From: WGOA01 sp964429745
GTDB taxonomy: Bacteria; Bacteroidota; Bacteroidia; Chitinophagales; BACL12
Assembly: GCA_964429745.1 (NCBI GenBank)
Contig: CAYSDI010000065.1
Span: 1 to 20,502 of the forward strand
DNA: 20,502 nucleotides
Direction: 5' to 3'
Made by a program: the position numbers and the translations under genes. This document shows, one piece after another, positions 7,276-15,637 of the stretch. Under the pieces are notes generated by a model, which was not told where the DNA came from, did not search any database, and saw only the letters and a list, made by a program, of their open reading frames with translations. Positions within the stretch are counted from its first letter, which is position 1, and every line of letters starts with the position of its first letter.

Positions 7276-9339
7276 TCATCGCCCGCGGCGGCGGGGATCG
7301 GTTTGTATTTCATCCGGTTCCTCGCTCTCCAATTCTATTTCGCCGAGCACCTTAAACGTGGTGCGGCGGTTGAGCTGGTGTTCATCCTCACTGCACGCCA
7401 CGTCATCGGCGCAGCGGTTTAACAGCCGGCGCTCGCCGTAGCCTTTTGGCTCCATTCGCATTCCGGGTATGCCTTTGCTGACCAGATAGGCCACCACCGA
7501 ATTGGCGCGACCGCGGCTCAGGACGTCGTTGTATTCCGTGCGTCCTCGCGAGTCTGTATGCGAACTGATTTCAACGGCCAGCGAAGGATTCTCCGCCAGA
7601 ATTTTTACGAGTTTGTTTAGTTCAGGGAAGGATTCTGCGCGAAGCGTGGTGTCATCAAGATCATAGTAAATGTTCTTGAGCGTGATGTCTTTTTCTGGAA
7701 TCGGGTCGAGCACAATGCGGACATCCACAAAGAAAGTATCGCCCGGAGTATCTGGCAACCCGCTGGTGCTGACTTCTTCGGCGCGGGTAAAGTAGCCGCT
7801 CAGTTTTCCGCTGACACGGTAGTCGGTGGCGAAACTGATTTGGGTGCGAAAGCGGCCTTCTTTGTCCAGCTCCAAACGGCCCTGGTCCACGCCCGCACTT
7901 TCGTCAAAGAGGCTGACCTGTGCCTGCGCCAGGGGTTTGTACCCCGTTACTTCGGAGTCCGGATTGCGGGGGTCAGCCAAGGTTTTTTCCACAATGTCGC
8001 CACGGAGTTCGTAGCGGGGGGGTGGGGGGGGCGCTTTCTTTAACACAAAACGGTAGAGGTCATCTGAGCCTTCGCCGCCGGGTCTTGAAGAGCTGAAAAG
8101 TCCTGTCATTAAGGTATCTGGGTGCGGGTTTAGGCGCGGCAGCACCAGCATACCGAAGTCATCCCCGCCAGAGTTCAGGGGGTAGCCCAACCCTTCCGGT
8201 CTGCTCCATACTTTGCGGGTCTCCGCAGTTTGAAACAGGTCTAGCCCGCCCATTCCGGGGTGGCCATCTGAGCTGAAATACAATTGACCCTCCGGTCCGA
8301 TGGACGGGAAAACTTCGTTTCCGGTGGTGTTAATGGAAGGGCCGAGATTGATGGGACTTCCCCAGCCCTCTTCGCCTTGCCGCACGTAGTACAGGTCGGC
8401 CCCGCCGTAACTCTCCGGATCGCCAGAAGCGGAAAAGTAGAGCCGCTTGCCGTCAGGGGTCAGTGCCGGATGCCCAATATTGATGGAGTCAGTAAAGAAG
8501 TTGAGCATTTCAGGAGCGCTCCAGGTTCCGTCTGGGTCGCGATAGCGGTACAACAAACGGCAGGGGTCGTCAACCTTTTTGTCCGGACTGCCGCACTGTG
8601 TGTACACCATTTCCGTAAAATCCGCGCTGTAGGTAGCCGTGCCTTCGTAATATGCCTCGTTGATTTGAACGTCAAAGGTGGTGGGATCAAAATACTCCCC
8701 GCCGGGTCGGCGCAGCGCCAGGAACAGGTCGTAATACTTGCCGCCCGTCCATTCATTGTCCGCTTCTCCTACGGCGGAAGGGCGTCCGGAGGTAAACACG
8801 AGGGCTCCACCTTCAAACAACACGGGCGCAAAATCTTCCGCAGGCGAATTCAGCGCCCTCAGGTTACTGACCTCAAAATAGGTTTCCCCCTTGAGTTGGT
8901 CCTGGATGCGCTGGCATATGGCGATTTCGCGTTTGATCTCCGCCCGGCGGTCCGGGTCGTCCTGCAGGTATTGCTGAAGCGAGGCGATGGCCGCGGGGTA
9001 ATCTTCCTGTTTCTTTTGCTGTTGCGCCTGGTTGTAAAGCGCATCAGGGCCATACCCTTCGTTGTAGGCTTTTGAAAACCAGCCTTCTGCCTGGGCGGGC
9101 TGGTTGAGGGCGTCATAAGCCTGCCCAATGCGGAAAGCTTGCGCTGATTTGGTGGCCGGGTTCTTGTTTCCCGCATATTCCTCCTTCAACATTTCAGCCG
9201 CCACGCTGTACTTGCCCAGTTTGAAGGCCGTTTCACCATCGCGAAGCTTGCCGGTGCTGACGCATGAGCTGAAGGCAACCGCGAAGACGGCACAAACGCA
9301 TAAAAGGCTGAACTTGAGGGATGGCAGACGGACATTCAC
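7276..9339 (-). CDS. TPR/PD40/OmpA-domain outer-membrane lipoprotein
   Basis: A 687-residue lipoprotein likely to anchor the outer membrane to peptidoglycan. The signal peptide ends in AFSSC, with Cys26 as the lipidation site. TPR-like helices cover about residues 33-145. A beta-propeller of PD40/WD40-like repeats spans about 165-435 (PALTPDGKRLYFSASGD, PSIGPEGQLYFSSDG and similar blocks). A proline linker at 437-441 leads to a regulatory beta-sandwich-like region at about 443-545. An OmpA C-terminal domain occupies about 552-668, with HTDSRG at 594-599 and the Asp596/Arg611 pair, spaced as in peptidoglycan-binding OmpA domains. This domain order is common in Bacteroidota, where relatives accompany gliding or secretion machinery, but no partner genes lie here. 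Confidence 0.93.
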   Translation of the reverse strand: MNVRLPSLKFSLLCVCAVFAVAFSSCVSTGKLRDGETAFKLGKYSVAAEMLKEEYAGNKNPATKSAQAFRIGQAYDALNQPAQAEGWFSKAYNEGYGPDALYNQAQQQKKQEDYPAAIASLQQYLQDDPDRRAEIKREIAICQRIQDQLKGETYFEVSNLRALNSPAEDFAPVLFEGGALVFTSGRPSAVGEADNEWTGGKYYDLFLALRRPGGEYFDPTTFDVQINEAYYEGTATYSADFTEMVYTQCGSPDKKVDDPCRLLYRYRDPDGTWSAPEMLNFFTDSINIGHPALTPDGKRLYFSASGDPESYGGADLYYVRQGEEGWGSPINLGPSINTTGNEVFPSIGPEGQLYFSSDGHPGMGGLDLFQTAETRKVWSRPEGLGYPLNSGGDDFGMLVLPRLNPHPDTLMTGLFSSSRPGGEGSDDLYRFVLKKAPPPPPRYELRGDIVEKTLADPRNPDSEVTGYKPLAQAQVSLFDESAGVDQGRLELDKEGRFRTQISFATDYRVSGKLSGYFTRAEEVSTSGLPDTPGDTFFVDVRIVLDPIPEKDITLKNIYYDLDDTTLRAESFPELNKLVKILAENPSLAVEISSHTDSRGRTEYNDVLSRGRANSVVAYLVSKGIPGMRMEPKGYGERRLLNRCADDVACSEDEHQLNRRTTFKVLGEIELESEEPDEIQTDPRRRGR
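8016..8031 (-). repeat. C-tract (G7-T-G8 on + strand) in the OmpA lipoprotein gene
   Basis: On the plus strand, 8016-8022 is G7, 8023 is T and 8024-8031 is G8. Read on the minus strand it encodes the proline linker at residues 437-441, between the propeller and the C-terminal half. A one-base slip would remove the OmpA domain. Confidence 0.85.
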
Positions 9340-9348
9340 GTATCGATG

Positions 9349-9360
9349 GGACTTTAGTCC
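9349..9360. other. Small dyad in the leader of the OmpA lipoprotein gene
   Basis: GGACTTTAGTCC is a near-perfect dyad (5-bp arms, 2-nt centre) that ends 9 nt upstream of the start codon at 9339. It could be a leader hairpin or an operator. Nothing else supports a role. Confidence 0.25.
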
Positions 9361-9410
9361 GCTAAACTAACCAAACGAGGGAACTGAGCGGAAAGTATAG
9401 TCAAAGCAAT

Positions 9411-9436
9411 TCAGGCGGAGCTTGCGCCCCGCCTGA
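9411..9436 (-). terminator. Strong hairpin downstream of glnN
   Basis: TCAGGCGG at 9411-9418 pairs perfectly with CCGCCTGA at 9429-9436 around a 10-nt loop. It lies about 52 nt after the glnN stop, before the OmpA lipoprotein gene, which suits a terminator between the two transcripts. On the minus strand the downstream sequence is only mildly T-rich. The clearer T5 run follows on the plus strand, where no gene ends, so the direction is uncertain. Confidence 0.5.
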
Positions 9437-9488
9437 TGATTTTTACGATTCTTTAAGAGTTGTTTGATCCCCTCCATGGCGTGCTGCC

Positions 9489-11687
9489 TCAGCGGATAAA
9501 AAGCAGTTCCCGGTACTTGGGCAAAGGCCAGTGGGCGTCATCCACAAAGCGCTCGAGCTTGTCGGCGTGCTCGCGTATGCCGGGGAACATGGCCGTTACT
9601 TTGTCGCAGTAGGCGATGGCGCGCTCACGCGGATCATCGATTTTGTTCAGCGAACGGCGGTTGTCGACCATTTGGTCCAGGCCGGATTTGAGCCCATTGA
9701 TGTGCTTGCTGATCTTTTCGATCAGGTCGGTTTGGGCGGCATAGGCTTCTGTTGGCATGCCCAATTCGCGCAGCCCGCGCACGTTTTCGAGCAACGTATT
9801 TTGGTATTTGACCGCTGCGGGCAAGATGAAGTTGATGCCCAGTTCGCCCATCAGGCGCGCTTCGATCTGGATTTTACGCGTGTAGTCGTCCAGCCATATT
9901 TCGTGGCGGGCATGCATCTCGCGGTCGGTGAAAATCTTGTGCCGGATGAACAGCTCGCGGGCTTTCTCCGTCATGTAGAAGTCCAGCGCCTGGGGCGTGG
10001 TTTTGACGTTGTTCAGCCCGCGGCGAGCGGCCTCCTGTGCCCACTCTTCGCTGTAATTGTCGCCCTCAAACATGATGGGGCGTGCTTCTTTGATGTAGCG
10101 GCTCAAAACCCGCAGAATGGCCACGTCGCGGTCTTCGCCTTCTTTGCGAATGCCTTCAACATCCGCCACGAATTTGCGAAGCCGGTCGGCCACCATGGTG
10201 TTGAGCACCGTCATGATGCTGGCGCAGTTGGCCGAGGAACCCACGGCGCGCACTTCGAACTTGTTACCAGTAAAGGCAAATGGGGAGGTGCGGTTGCGGT
10301 CGGTGTTGTCCAACAGCAGATCGGGGATCTTGTTGTGGATGTCCAGTTTTAGGTCCTCTTTGGTCATTTTGTCCAACTGGTCCTTGCCGGCGCGCTGTTC
10401 TATTTCGTCCAGCACGGAGGTCATTTCAGAACCGAGGAAGACCGAGATGATGGCGGGCGGCGCTTCGTTGGCACCCAGACGATGGTCGTTTGAGGCTGCG
10501 GCAATGGCAGCGCGAATCAGGTCGCTGTGCTCGTACACGGCGCGCACCGTGTTGACAAAGAAGGTCAGGAAGCGCAGGTTGGTCTTAGGGGTATTGCCTG
10601 GTGACAACAGGTTGATGCCGCTGTCCGTACTCATGGACCAGTTGTTGTGCTTGCCCGAGCCGTTGATGCCAGCATAAGGTTTCTCATGGAGAAGCACGCG
10701 CAACTTGTGGCGGCGGGCAACACGATCCATGACGTCCATCATGAGTTGGTTGTGGTCAACGGCCAGGTTCACTTCCTCAAACATCGGCGCGGCTTCGAAC
10801 TGGCTTGGGGCCACCTCGTTGTGTCGGGTGCGCACAGGAATGCCGAGTTTCAGGGCTTCGGTTTCCATGTCAACCATGTAGGCATAAACGCGCTCGGGAA
10901 TAGATCCGAAGTAGTGGTCTTCTAACTGCTGGCCCTTGGCCGGTATATGGCCAAAAACCGTTCGGCCGGCCATGGCTAGGTCGGGGCGAGCTTTGAACAA
11001 CGCTTCGTCAACCAAGAAATACTCTTGCTCCCAGCCCAGCGTAGGGGTGACTCTGCTGGTCTTTTTGTCAAAGTAGTTGCGCATGACCTCCAAGGCTGCT
11101 TCTTCCAGTGCGTGCACGGATTTGAGCAGGGGCGCTTTAAAGTCGAGGGCTTCGCCGGTGTAGGACACGAAAATGGTGGGGATGCACAGGGTGCGGCCCT
11201 TGTCAATTTCCATGATGAAGGCCGGGGACGAAGGGTCCCATGCGGTGTAGCCGCGGGCCTCAAAGGTTTGGCGAAGGCCTCCTGACGGGAATGACGACGC
11301 ATCGGGTTCTTGCTGCACCAGCGCATTGCCCGAGAAATGCTCGATACCCTTTCCCCCGTCTGTGGGAATGAAAAAGGAGTCGTGCTTTTCGGCAGTAGAG
11401 CCGGTAAGCGGCTGAAACCAGTGGGTGAAGTGCGTAGCACCTTTGGCCATGGCCCACGCTTTCATGGAGCTGGCTACCTGATCGGCAATTTTGCGGTCAA
11501 TTTTCTGTCCGGAGCGAATAGATGCTTTGACGCTCAGGTAGGCTTCTTCGGACATGTGCTTCTTCATGGCGTTTTCGTGGTACACGTTGGCGCTGAAGTA
11601 GTCCGAAATTTTGTCGGATGGCGGTTTCACCAGGATGCGATCGCGGCCCAGGACGGTTTCCAACGATTGAAAGCGCAAAGAGGACAT
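9489..11687 (-). CDS. glnN: Type III glutamine synthetase
   Basis: Converts glutamate, ammonia and ATP to glutamine in the cytoplasm. At 732 residues it has the length of the GSIII class typical of Bacteroidota and some cyanobacteria, much longer than GSI. Catalytic-domain signatures include EVAPSQFEAAP (Glu291, Glu298), NGSGKHNNWS (Asn342 to Trp350, with the substrate-binding glycine loop and His347) and GNKFEVRAVGSSANCA. The start MSSLRFQSLETVLGR at 11687 is typical of the family, without a Shine-Dalgarno. A strong hairpin follows the gene, and a -7-like box precedes it in an AT-rich spacer, so it is probably a single-gene transcript. Its product is the amide donor for PurL, encoded 1.6 kb away. 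Confidence 0.96.
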   Translation of the reverse strand: MSSLRFQSLETVLGRDRILVKPPSDKISDYFSANVYHENAMKKHMSEEAYLSVKASIRSGQKIDRKIADQVASSMKAWAMAKGATHFTHWFQPLTGSTAEKHDSFFIPTDGGKGIEHFSGNALVQQEPDASSFPSGGLRQTFEARGYTAWDPSSPAFIMEIDKGRTLCIPTIFVSYTGEALDFKAPLLKSVHALEEAALEVMRNYFDKKTSRVTPTLGWEQEYFLVDEALFKARPDLAMAGRTVFGHIPAKGQQLEDHYFGSIPERVYAYMVDMETEALKLGIPVRTRHNEVAPSQFEAAPMFEEVNLAVDHNQLMMDVMDRVARRHKLRVLLHEKPYAGINGSGKHNNWSMSTDSGINLLSPGNTPKTNLRFLTFFVNTVRAVYEHSDLIRAAIAAASNDHRLGANEAPPAIISVFLGSEMTSVLDEIEQRAGKDQLDKMTKEDLKLDIHNKIPDLLLDNTDRNRTSPFAFTGNKFEVRAVGSSANCASIMTVLNTMVADRLRKFVADVEGIRKEGEDRDVAILRVLSRYIKEARPIMFEGDNYSEEWAQEAARRGLNNVKTTPQALDFYMTEKARELFIRHKIFTDREMHARHEIWLDDYTRKIQIEARLMGELGINFILPAAVKYQNTLLENVRGLRELGMPTEAYAAQTDLIEKISKHINGLKSGLDQMVDNRRSLNKIDDPRERAIAYCDKVTAMFPGIREHADKLERFVDDAHWPLPKYRELLFIR

Positions 11688-11721
11688 AAGGAGTGGTTTG
11701 GTTCAGAAAATCAGACGGGCG

Positions 11722-11729
11722 CAAAATTA
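11722..11729 (-). promoter_or_regulatory. -7 box for glnN
   Basis: The minus strand reads TAATTTTG, an exact match to the Bacteroidota -7 consensus TAnnTTTG, 34 nt upstream of the glnN ATG. No good TTG -33 element is present at the expected distance. The gene may therefore depend on an activator, or the match may be chance in AT-rich DNA. Confidence 0.35.
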
Positions 11730-11902
11730 CGCATTCTGAATTAAATCCAGCTTTTTTACGCTTGTCAGGCTATAAATGTTGGTCAATAGCGGAAAATTTG
11801 TGTTTTTTAGGCCATAATTTTAATTTTTATCGAATTATTTCGCTTTTTTATACAAACATAGAAATTAATAAAGTGCTAGGGTTGACAGACCCAAACCAGG
11901 CA

Positions 11903-11918
11903 TTTCCACCGGTGGAAA
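11903..11918. promoter_or_regulatory. Perfect 16-bp palindrome, possible operator
   Basis: TTTCCACCGGTGGAAA is a perfect inverted repeat without a loop. It lies 6 nt after the stop of the membrane-protein gene and about 215 nt upstream of the glnN start. The loop-free symmetry fits a dimeric regulator site better than an RNA hairpin. It could serve glnN, or be a compact transcript end of the membrane-protein gene. The cognate protein is unknown. Confidence 0.4.
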
Positions 11919-11924
11919 GGACAT

Positions 11925-13265
11925 TTAGCCCTTAAGCAAAAACCTTGGACGCGGCAGCCAGTTAGGCCAGCGCGAAGGCGGATTGCCCACCAGTGCTGCT
12001 GCAAAAACCAACGGGAGCATCGCAGACTTATAGCGCACAATGGCCCCCAATGCGGGCACAGTCAGGCCCACCACCAGCAAGACCCCCAAACTGAAGAAGA
12101 AGCAAAAGGCTAAAACCGGAGCATAAGAACGCTGCCAGCGCCACCCGCTCAGCAAAATCAGTAGCAGCAAAACCTGAAGCACGCCGCTGATTGCTGCAAC
12201 TACCTGGAATCCATTTTCCGGCGGATTGGTAAAGGTCTGGAGCCAGACGTGGTCCAGCGCCATGGGCAAGTTGGCGACCAGTTCAGCCGCAGAATCTCCG
12301 ATCGGACGCATAGGCAGGTGGGTATTGCCCTTTAAATCCAGTAGAAATTCCTGCTCGGCCCGCAGCCGCCCAAGTACGTCAAAGGCTGGCGACAATCGGC
12401 TGAGCGGCACCAAAAGCCCCAGCAAAACCAGGTGCATGGCCGTAAAACGGAGAAAATGCGGTCCGGGATGGCGCAGGCACCAGGTGTACATCGCTAAGTT
12501 CGGAATCAGCAAAAGCACCATGTACGAGCGGCAGTTCCAAAGCAAAAAGGCACCGAACGAAAAAAGTGCCATGTGGCGGAAACGCGGGTTGAGCACGAGT
12601 TGTCGCGTGCTGTACAGCAGGGCTCCCAGCGAAAACAAGGTTACCGCGTCTTTGTGAATGGCCGAGCACCAAAACAGCGTGGAGGGCATGAAAAAAACCG
12701 CGAATGCGAGCACTCCGGCATGGCGCGGGAAGCTTTCAGCCAACACCCGGTGAAGCCAGGTCAAACCCATTAGCGAAAAGAGGCAGAGCAACACGATGTT
12801 GCCATAAAAGTGCCCAAATGTGAATACGTTAAACAAGCTGTTTATGCGAACGGACAGAAATTCCTGCGTGCGCCAATTGAGCCGAAGTTGGTCGTCAATG
12901 TACAGCAGGTGATCCGGTACCTGGCCGGAGGACGAAAACCCGAAGGTCATCTCCAGAAAATGCGCCGGGTTTTGCGCTAAAGTGCCATAGATCACCTGGC
13001 TGTCCTGAAAATAGTGAACAATGTCGCCGGTTTGATAAACGTGAAAGTAGGCCAACCCGTAAGCGCTGCCCGCCAGTATTTTAAGCCAAAAAGCCGCCAG
13101 CAACACTTCGCGCCGAACCGGGCTTTTGCGCCAAAAGCGCCCATGCAAAAGCCACCCGCTGCCGAGCAGGCCGTACAACAGCATAAAAATCAGGTTCCCC
13201 GCCCAGTTCAAAAGCAGCCTTTGATCGCGAAGATAACAAGGACGCCGCCGAGCGAACGCGGGCAT
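11925..13265 (-). CDS. Polytopic inner-membrane protein, unknown function
   Basis: A 446-residue protein with about ten hydrophobic segments: roughly 21-41, 54-73, 153-171, 184-203, 206-220, 232-262, 273-290, 353-374, 382-404 and 412-427. I do not recognise a named family. Notable stretches are TGDIVHYFQDSQVIY at about 79-93 in the first large loop, FWCSAIHKDAVTLFSLGALLY at 198-218, and IVRYKSAMLPL near 409-419. Acidic residues in an early external loop plus a late Arg-Tyr before a final helix recall GT-C glycosyltransferases and polysaccharide polymerases, which is inference only. It is divergent from purL across 62 nt and stands alone on its strand. Confidence 0.75.
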   Translation of the reverse strand: MPAFARRRPCYLRDQRLLLNWAGNLIFMLLYGLLGSGWLLHGRFWRKSPVRREVLLAAFWLKILAGSAYGLAYFHVYQTGDIVHYFQDSQVIYGTLAQNPAHFLEMTFGFSSSGQVPDHLLYIDDQLRLNWRTQEFLSVRINSLFNVFTFGHFYGNIVLLCLFSLMGLTWLHRVLAESFPRHAGVLAFAVFFMPSTLFWCSAIHKDAVTLFSLGALLYSTRQLVLNPRFRHMALFSFGAFLLWNCRSYMVLLLIPNLAMYTWCLRHPGPHFLRFTAMHLVLLGLLVPLSRLSPAFDVLGRLRAEQEFLLDLKGNTHLPMRPIGDSAAELVANLPMALDHVWLQTFTNPPENGFQVVAAISGVLQVLLLLILLSGWRWQRSYAPVLAFCFFFSLGVLLVVGLTVPALGAIVRYKSAMLPLVFAAALVGNPPSRWPNWLPRPRFLLKG

Positions 13266-13281
13266 TTCACCCGCTTGCGGT

Positions 13282-13289
13282 TAACTTTG
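13282..13289 (+). promoter_or_regulatory. -7 box for purL
   Basis: TAACTTTG matches TAnnTTTG exactly, 38 nt upstream of the purL ATG, which would give a leader of roughly 30 nt. No TTG lies at the usual -33 distance. The box is within the 62-nt divergent spacer shared with the membrane-protein gene. Confidence 0.4.
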
Positions 13290-13327
13290 CGGCGGGTGCG
13301 GTTGGTGAATCCGCCCTGCAGCAAGGC

Positions 13328-15571
13328 ATGAGCGAACAACAAACGCTGACCCAGGGGGTCACGGTAGAAACGGCAGAGCAATTGGGCTTGTTGGCCGAAG
13401 AATTTGACAAGATCCAGCGCGTTTTAGGGCGTATACCCAATTTTAACGAGCTGAGCGTTTATTCCGTCATGTGGTCAGAGCACTGCTCGTACAAGAACTC
13501 GATCCGCTGGCTCAAGACACTTCCGAGGGAAGGGCGGCGTCTGTTGGTCGAGGCCGGTGAGGAGAATGCCGGCCTCATTGACCTGGGCGACGGGCTGGCC
13601 TGCGCGTTTAAAATTGAGAGCCACAACCATCCTTCAGCGATTGAGCCTTACCAGGGCGCCGCAACGGGGGTGGGGGGCATACACCGCGACATTTTTACCA
13701 TGGGTGCACGCCCGATTGCCGCGTTGAATTCTCTGCGTTTTGGCGAGCTGAACAACAGCAAAACAAGGCATCTGCTCCGCGACGTAGTGCGCGGTATCGG
13801 CGATTACGGCAACTGCTTCGGCGTGCCGACGGTGGGCGGGGAGATTTACTTTGAATCTTGCTACCAGACTAATCCTCTGGTCAACGCGATGTCGGTGGGC
13901 ATTGTCGAACACGGCAAGACCTGTTCGGCCATTGCGCAGGGCGCGGGCAATCCAGTATTCATTGTCGGTTCGGCTACCGGAAAGGACGGCATCCACGGAG
14001 CCACCTTTGCCAGTGGAGACATCACGGAAGACTCCGCTCAGGACCTGCCGGCCGTGCAGGTTGGTGACCCCTTCCAGGAGAAATTGCTGCTAGAAGCTTC
14101 GCTGGAAGCCATTGCCACCGGCGCATTGGTGGGCATGCAGGATATGGGCGCCGCGGGCATCACCTGTTCCACCGCTGAAATGTCAGCCAAAGGCAAGAGT
14201 GGCATGCGCGTTGACCTAAGCAAGGTACCCACCCGCCAGCCCAACATGAAACCCTGGGAAATTCTGCTCAGCGAGTCGCAGGAGCGCATGCTGGTGGTGG
14301 TGCACAAAGGCCGCGAGGCAGAGATTCAAGCCGTTTTTGACAAATGGGATTTGCACTGCGTTCAGATCGGTGAGGTAACGGATACAGGCCGGTTGGAATA
14401 CTTTATGAACGGCAGCAAAGTGGCCGATATCCCCGCTGAATCACTGGTGCTGGGCGGCGGCGCCCCCGTCTACGACCGCGAAACCAGAGAGCCCGCTTAC
14501 CTGGCTCAGCGCGAAACCGTAAACCCCCGCGATTACCCGGTGCCATCGAATGCGCTGCGCGCCGCCCTTCGCTTGGCAGTTCACCCCAACATTGCCTCGC
14601 GCCGGTGGGTGACCACCCAGTACGACAGCATGGTGGGCATTGATAACGCCAGCACCAATGCGCCTTCAGATGCCTCGGTGATTCGCTTGAAGAACAGCAA
14701 CAAGGCGCTGGCCATAACCGTGGATTGCAACGCTCGCTACGTGCACGCTGACCCCTACACCGGAGCGGCCATCGCGGTGGCAGAAGCGGCGCGCAACATC
14801 ACCTGCAGCGGTGGAGAGGGCCTGGCCATCACCAATTGCCTGAATTTCGGCAACCCCTACAACCCGGAAGTGTACTGGCAGTTTGTGCACGCTATCCGCG
14901 GCATGGGCGATGCCTGCCGCCGTTTCGGAACCCCCGTTACCGGTGGGAACGTGAGTTTTTACAACCAAAGCGCCGAAGACGGACCGGTGTTTCCGACGCC
15001 CGTCATCGGGATGGTCGGCCTGATTGACGATTTCAGCCATCGTATGACCCTTGACTTCAAGCGCCCCGGCGATCTGTTGGTGCAGGTTGGGCGTTTAAGC
15101 GAAGACATGAACAGTTCCATCTACCTCCAGATCTACCATAACATTGCTTATAGTGCGGCACCGGAGTTCGATCTGGAAGAAGAAGTGCGCATGCAGAACC
15201 TGGTGCGTCGCCTGATTCGCGCCGGGCTGGTGCAATCGGCACACGACTTGTCAGAAGGCGGGCTTTTCATCTGTGCGCTCGAGAGCGCCATGGCCGGGGG
15301 AAGGGGTTTCTCGCTGCGCACAGTAGACGGACTGCGCAAAGACGGCATTCTCTTTGGCGAAGCGCAAGGCCGCGTGCTCCTCAGCATTCGCCCGGAAGAC
15401 TGGGATGCCCTTCACGTCTTGGCTGAAGAAATGGGTGTGCCTGCGCACATTTTTGGCGAGGTAACCGAAGAAGCCATTGCGGTAGATGCGCAAGACTACG
15501 GCCGCATCAGCGAATGGGCCGCCCGCTACGAGCACGCGCTGGCTGACATGATGGAGGCACCGGGGGCGTAA
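13328..15571 (+). CDS. purL: Phosphoribosylformylglycinamidine synthase, PurL subunit
   Basis: Converts FGAR to FGAM using ATP and ammonia released from glutamine, step four of purine synthesis, in the cytoplasm. The 747 residues fit the small PurL that works with separate PurQ and PurS, neither of which is in this window. Recognisable parts are WSEHCSYKNS at 49-58 (His52 corresponds to the catalytic histidine of small PurL), KIESHNHPSAIEPYQGAATGVGG, the glycine-rich GMQDMGAAGITCSTAEM of the first half, and the second-half repeat GGNVSFYNQS with AHDLSEGGLFICALES. The ATG at 13328 gives a normal N-terminus. TAA is followed directly by TGA, a double stop. PurM, which uses its product, is encoded about 7 kb away on the other strand. 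Confidence 0.97.
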   Translation: MSEQQTLTQGVTVETAEQLGLLAEEFDKIQRVLGRIPNFNELSVYSVMWSEHCSYKNSIRWLKTLPREGRRLLVEAGEENAGLIDLGDGLACAFKIESHNHPSAIEPYQGAATGVGGIHRDIFTMGARPIAALNSLRFGELNNSKTRHLLRDVVRGIGDYGNCFGVPTVGGEIYFESCYQTNPLVNAMSVGIVEHGKTCSAIAQGAGNPVFIVGSATGKDGIHGATFASGDITEDSAQDLPAVQVGDPFQEKLLLEASLEAIATGALVGMQDMGAAGITCSTAEMSAKGKSGMRVDLSKVPTRQPNMKPWEILLSESQERMLVVVHKGREAEIQAVFDKWDLHCVQIGEVTDTGRLEYFMNGSKVADIPAESLVLGGGAPVYDRETREPAYLAQRETVNPRDYPVPSNALRAALRLAVHPNIASRRWVTTQYDSMVGIDNASTNAPSDASVIRLKNSNKALAITVDCNARYVHADPYTGAAIAVAEAARNITCSGGEGLAITNCLNFGNPYNPEVYWQFVHAIRGMGDACRRFGTPVTGGNVSFYNQSAEDGPVFPTPVIGMVGLIDDFSHRMTLDFKRPGDLLVQVGRLSEDMNSSIYLQIYHNIAYSAAPEFDLEEEVRMQNLVRRLIRAGLVQSAHDLSEGGLFICALESAMAGGRGFSLRTVDGLRKDGILFGEAQGRVLLSIRPEDWDALHVLAEEMGVPAHIFGEVTEEAIAVDAQDYGRISEWAARYEHALADMMEAPGA

Positions 15572-15637
15572 TGACCTGATACCAAGCATGCTGCGCTGGC
15601 CGTGAAACGGGTATGGGCCACATGCCTGAGCAAACGG

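Noticed and set aside
8284..9075. Plus-strand 263-codon frame opposite the OmpA lipoprotein gene
   Set aside because: It is the complement of a gene with clear TPR and PD40 repeats. Long antisense frames are expected in G+C-rich coding DNA.
9367..9477. Minus-strand 36-codon frame between glnN and the OmpA lipoprotein gene, with an ATG preceded by no clear ribosome site
   Set aside because: It runs straight through the 9411-9436 hairpin, which explains the sequence better, and it has no recognisable motif.
9531..10352. Plus-strand 273-codon frame opposite glnN
   Set aside because: It is the shadow of a highly conserved glutamine synthetase, with no independent start signals or motifs.
11882..11887. 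TTGACA at the edge of the AT-rich spacer, like a sigma-70 -35 box
   Set aside because: Bacteroidota primary sigma factors use a different consensus, and no matching -10 box or downstream plus-strand gene exists before purL.
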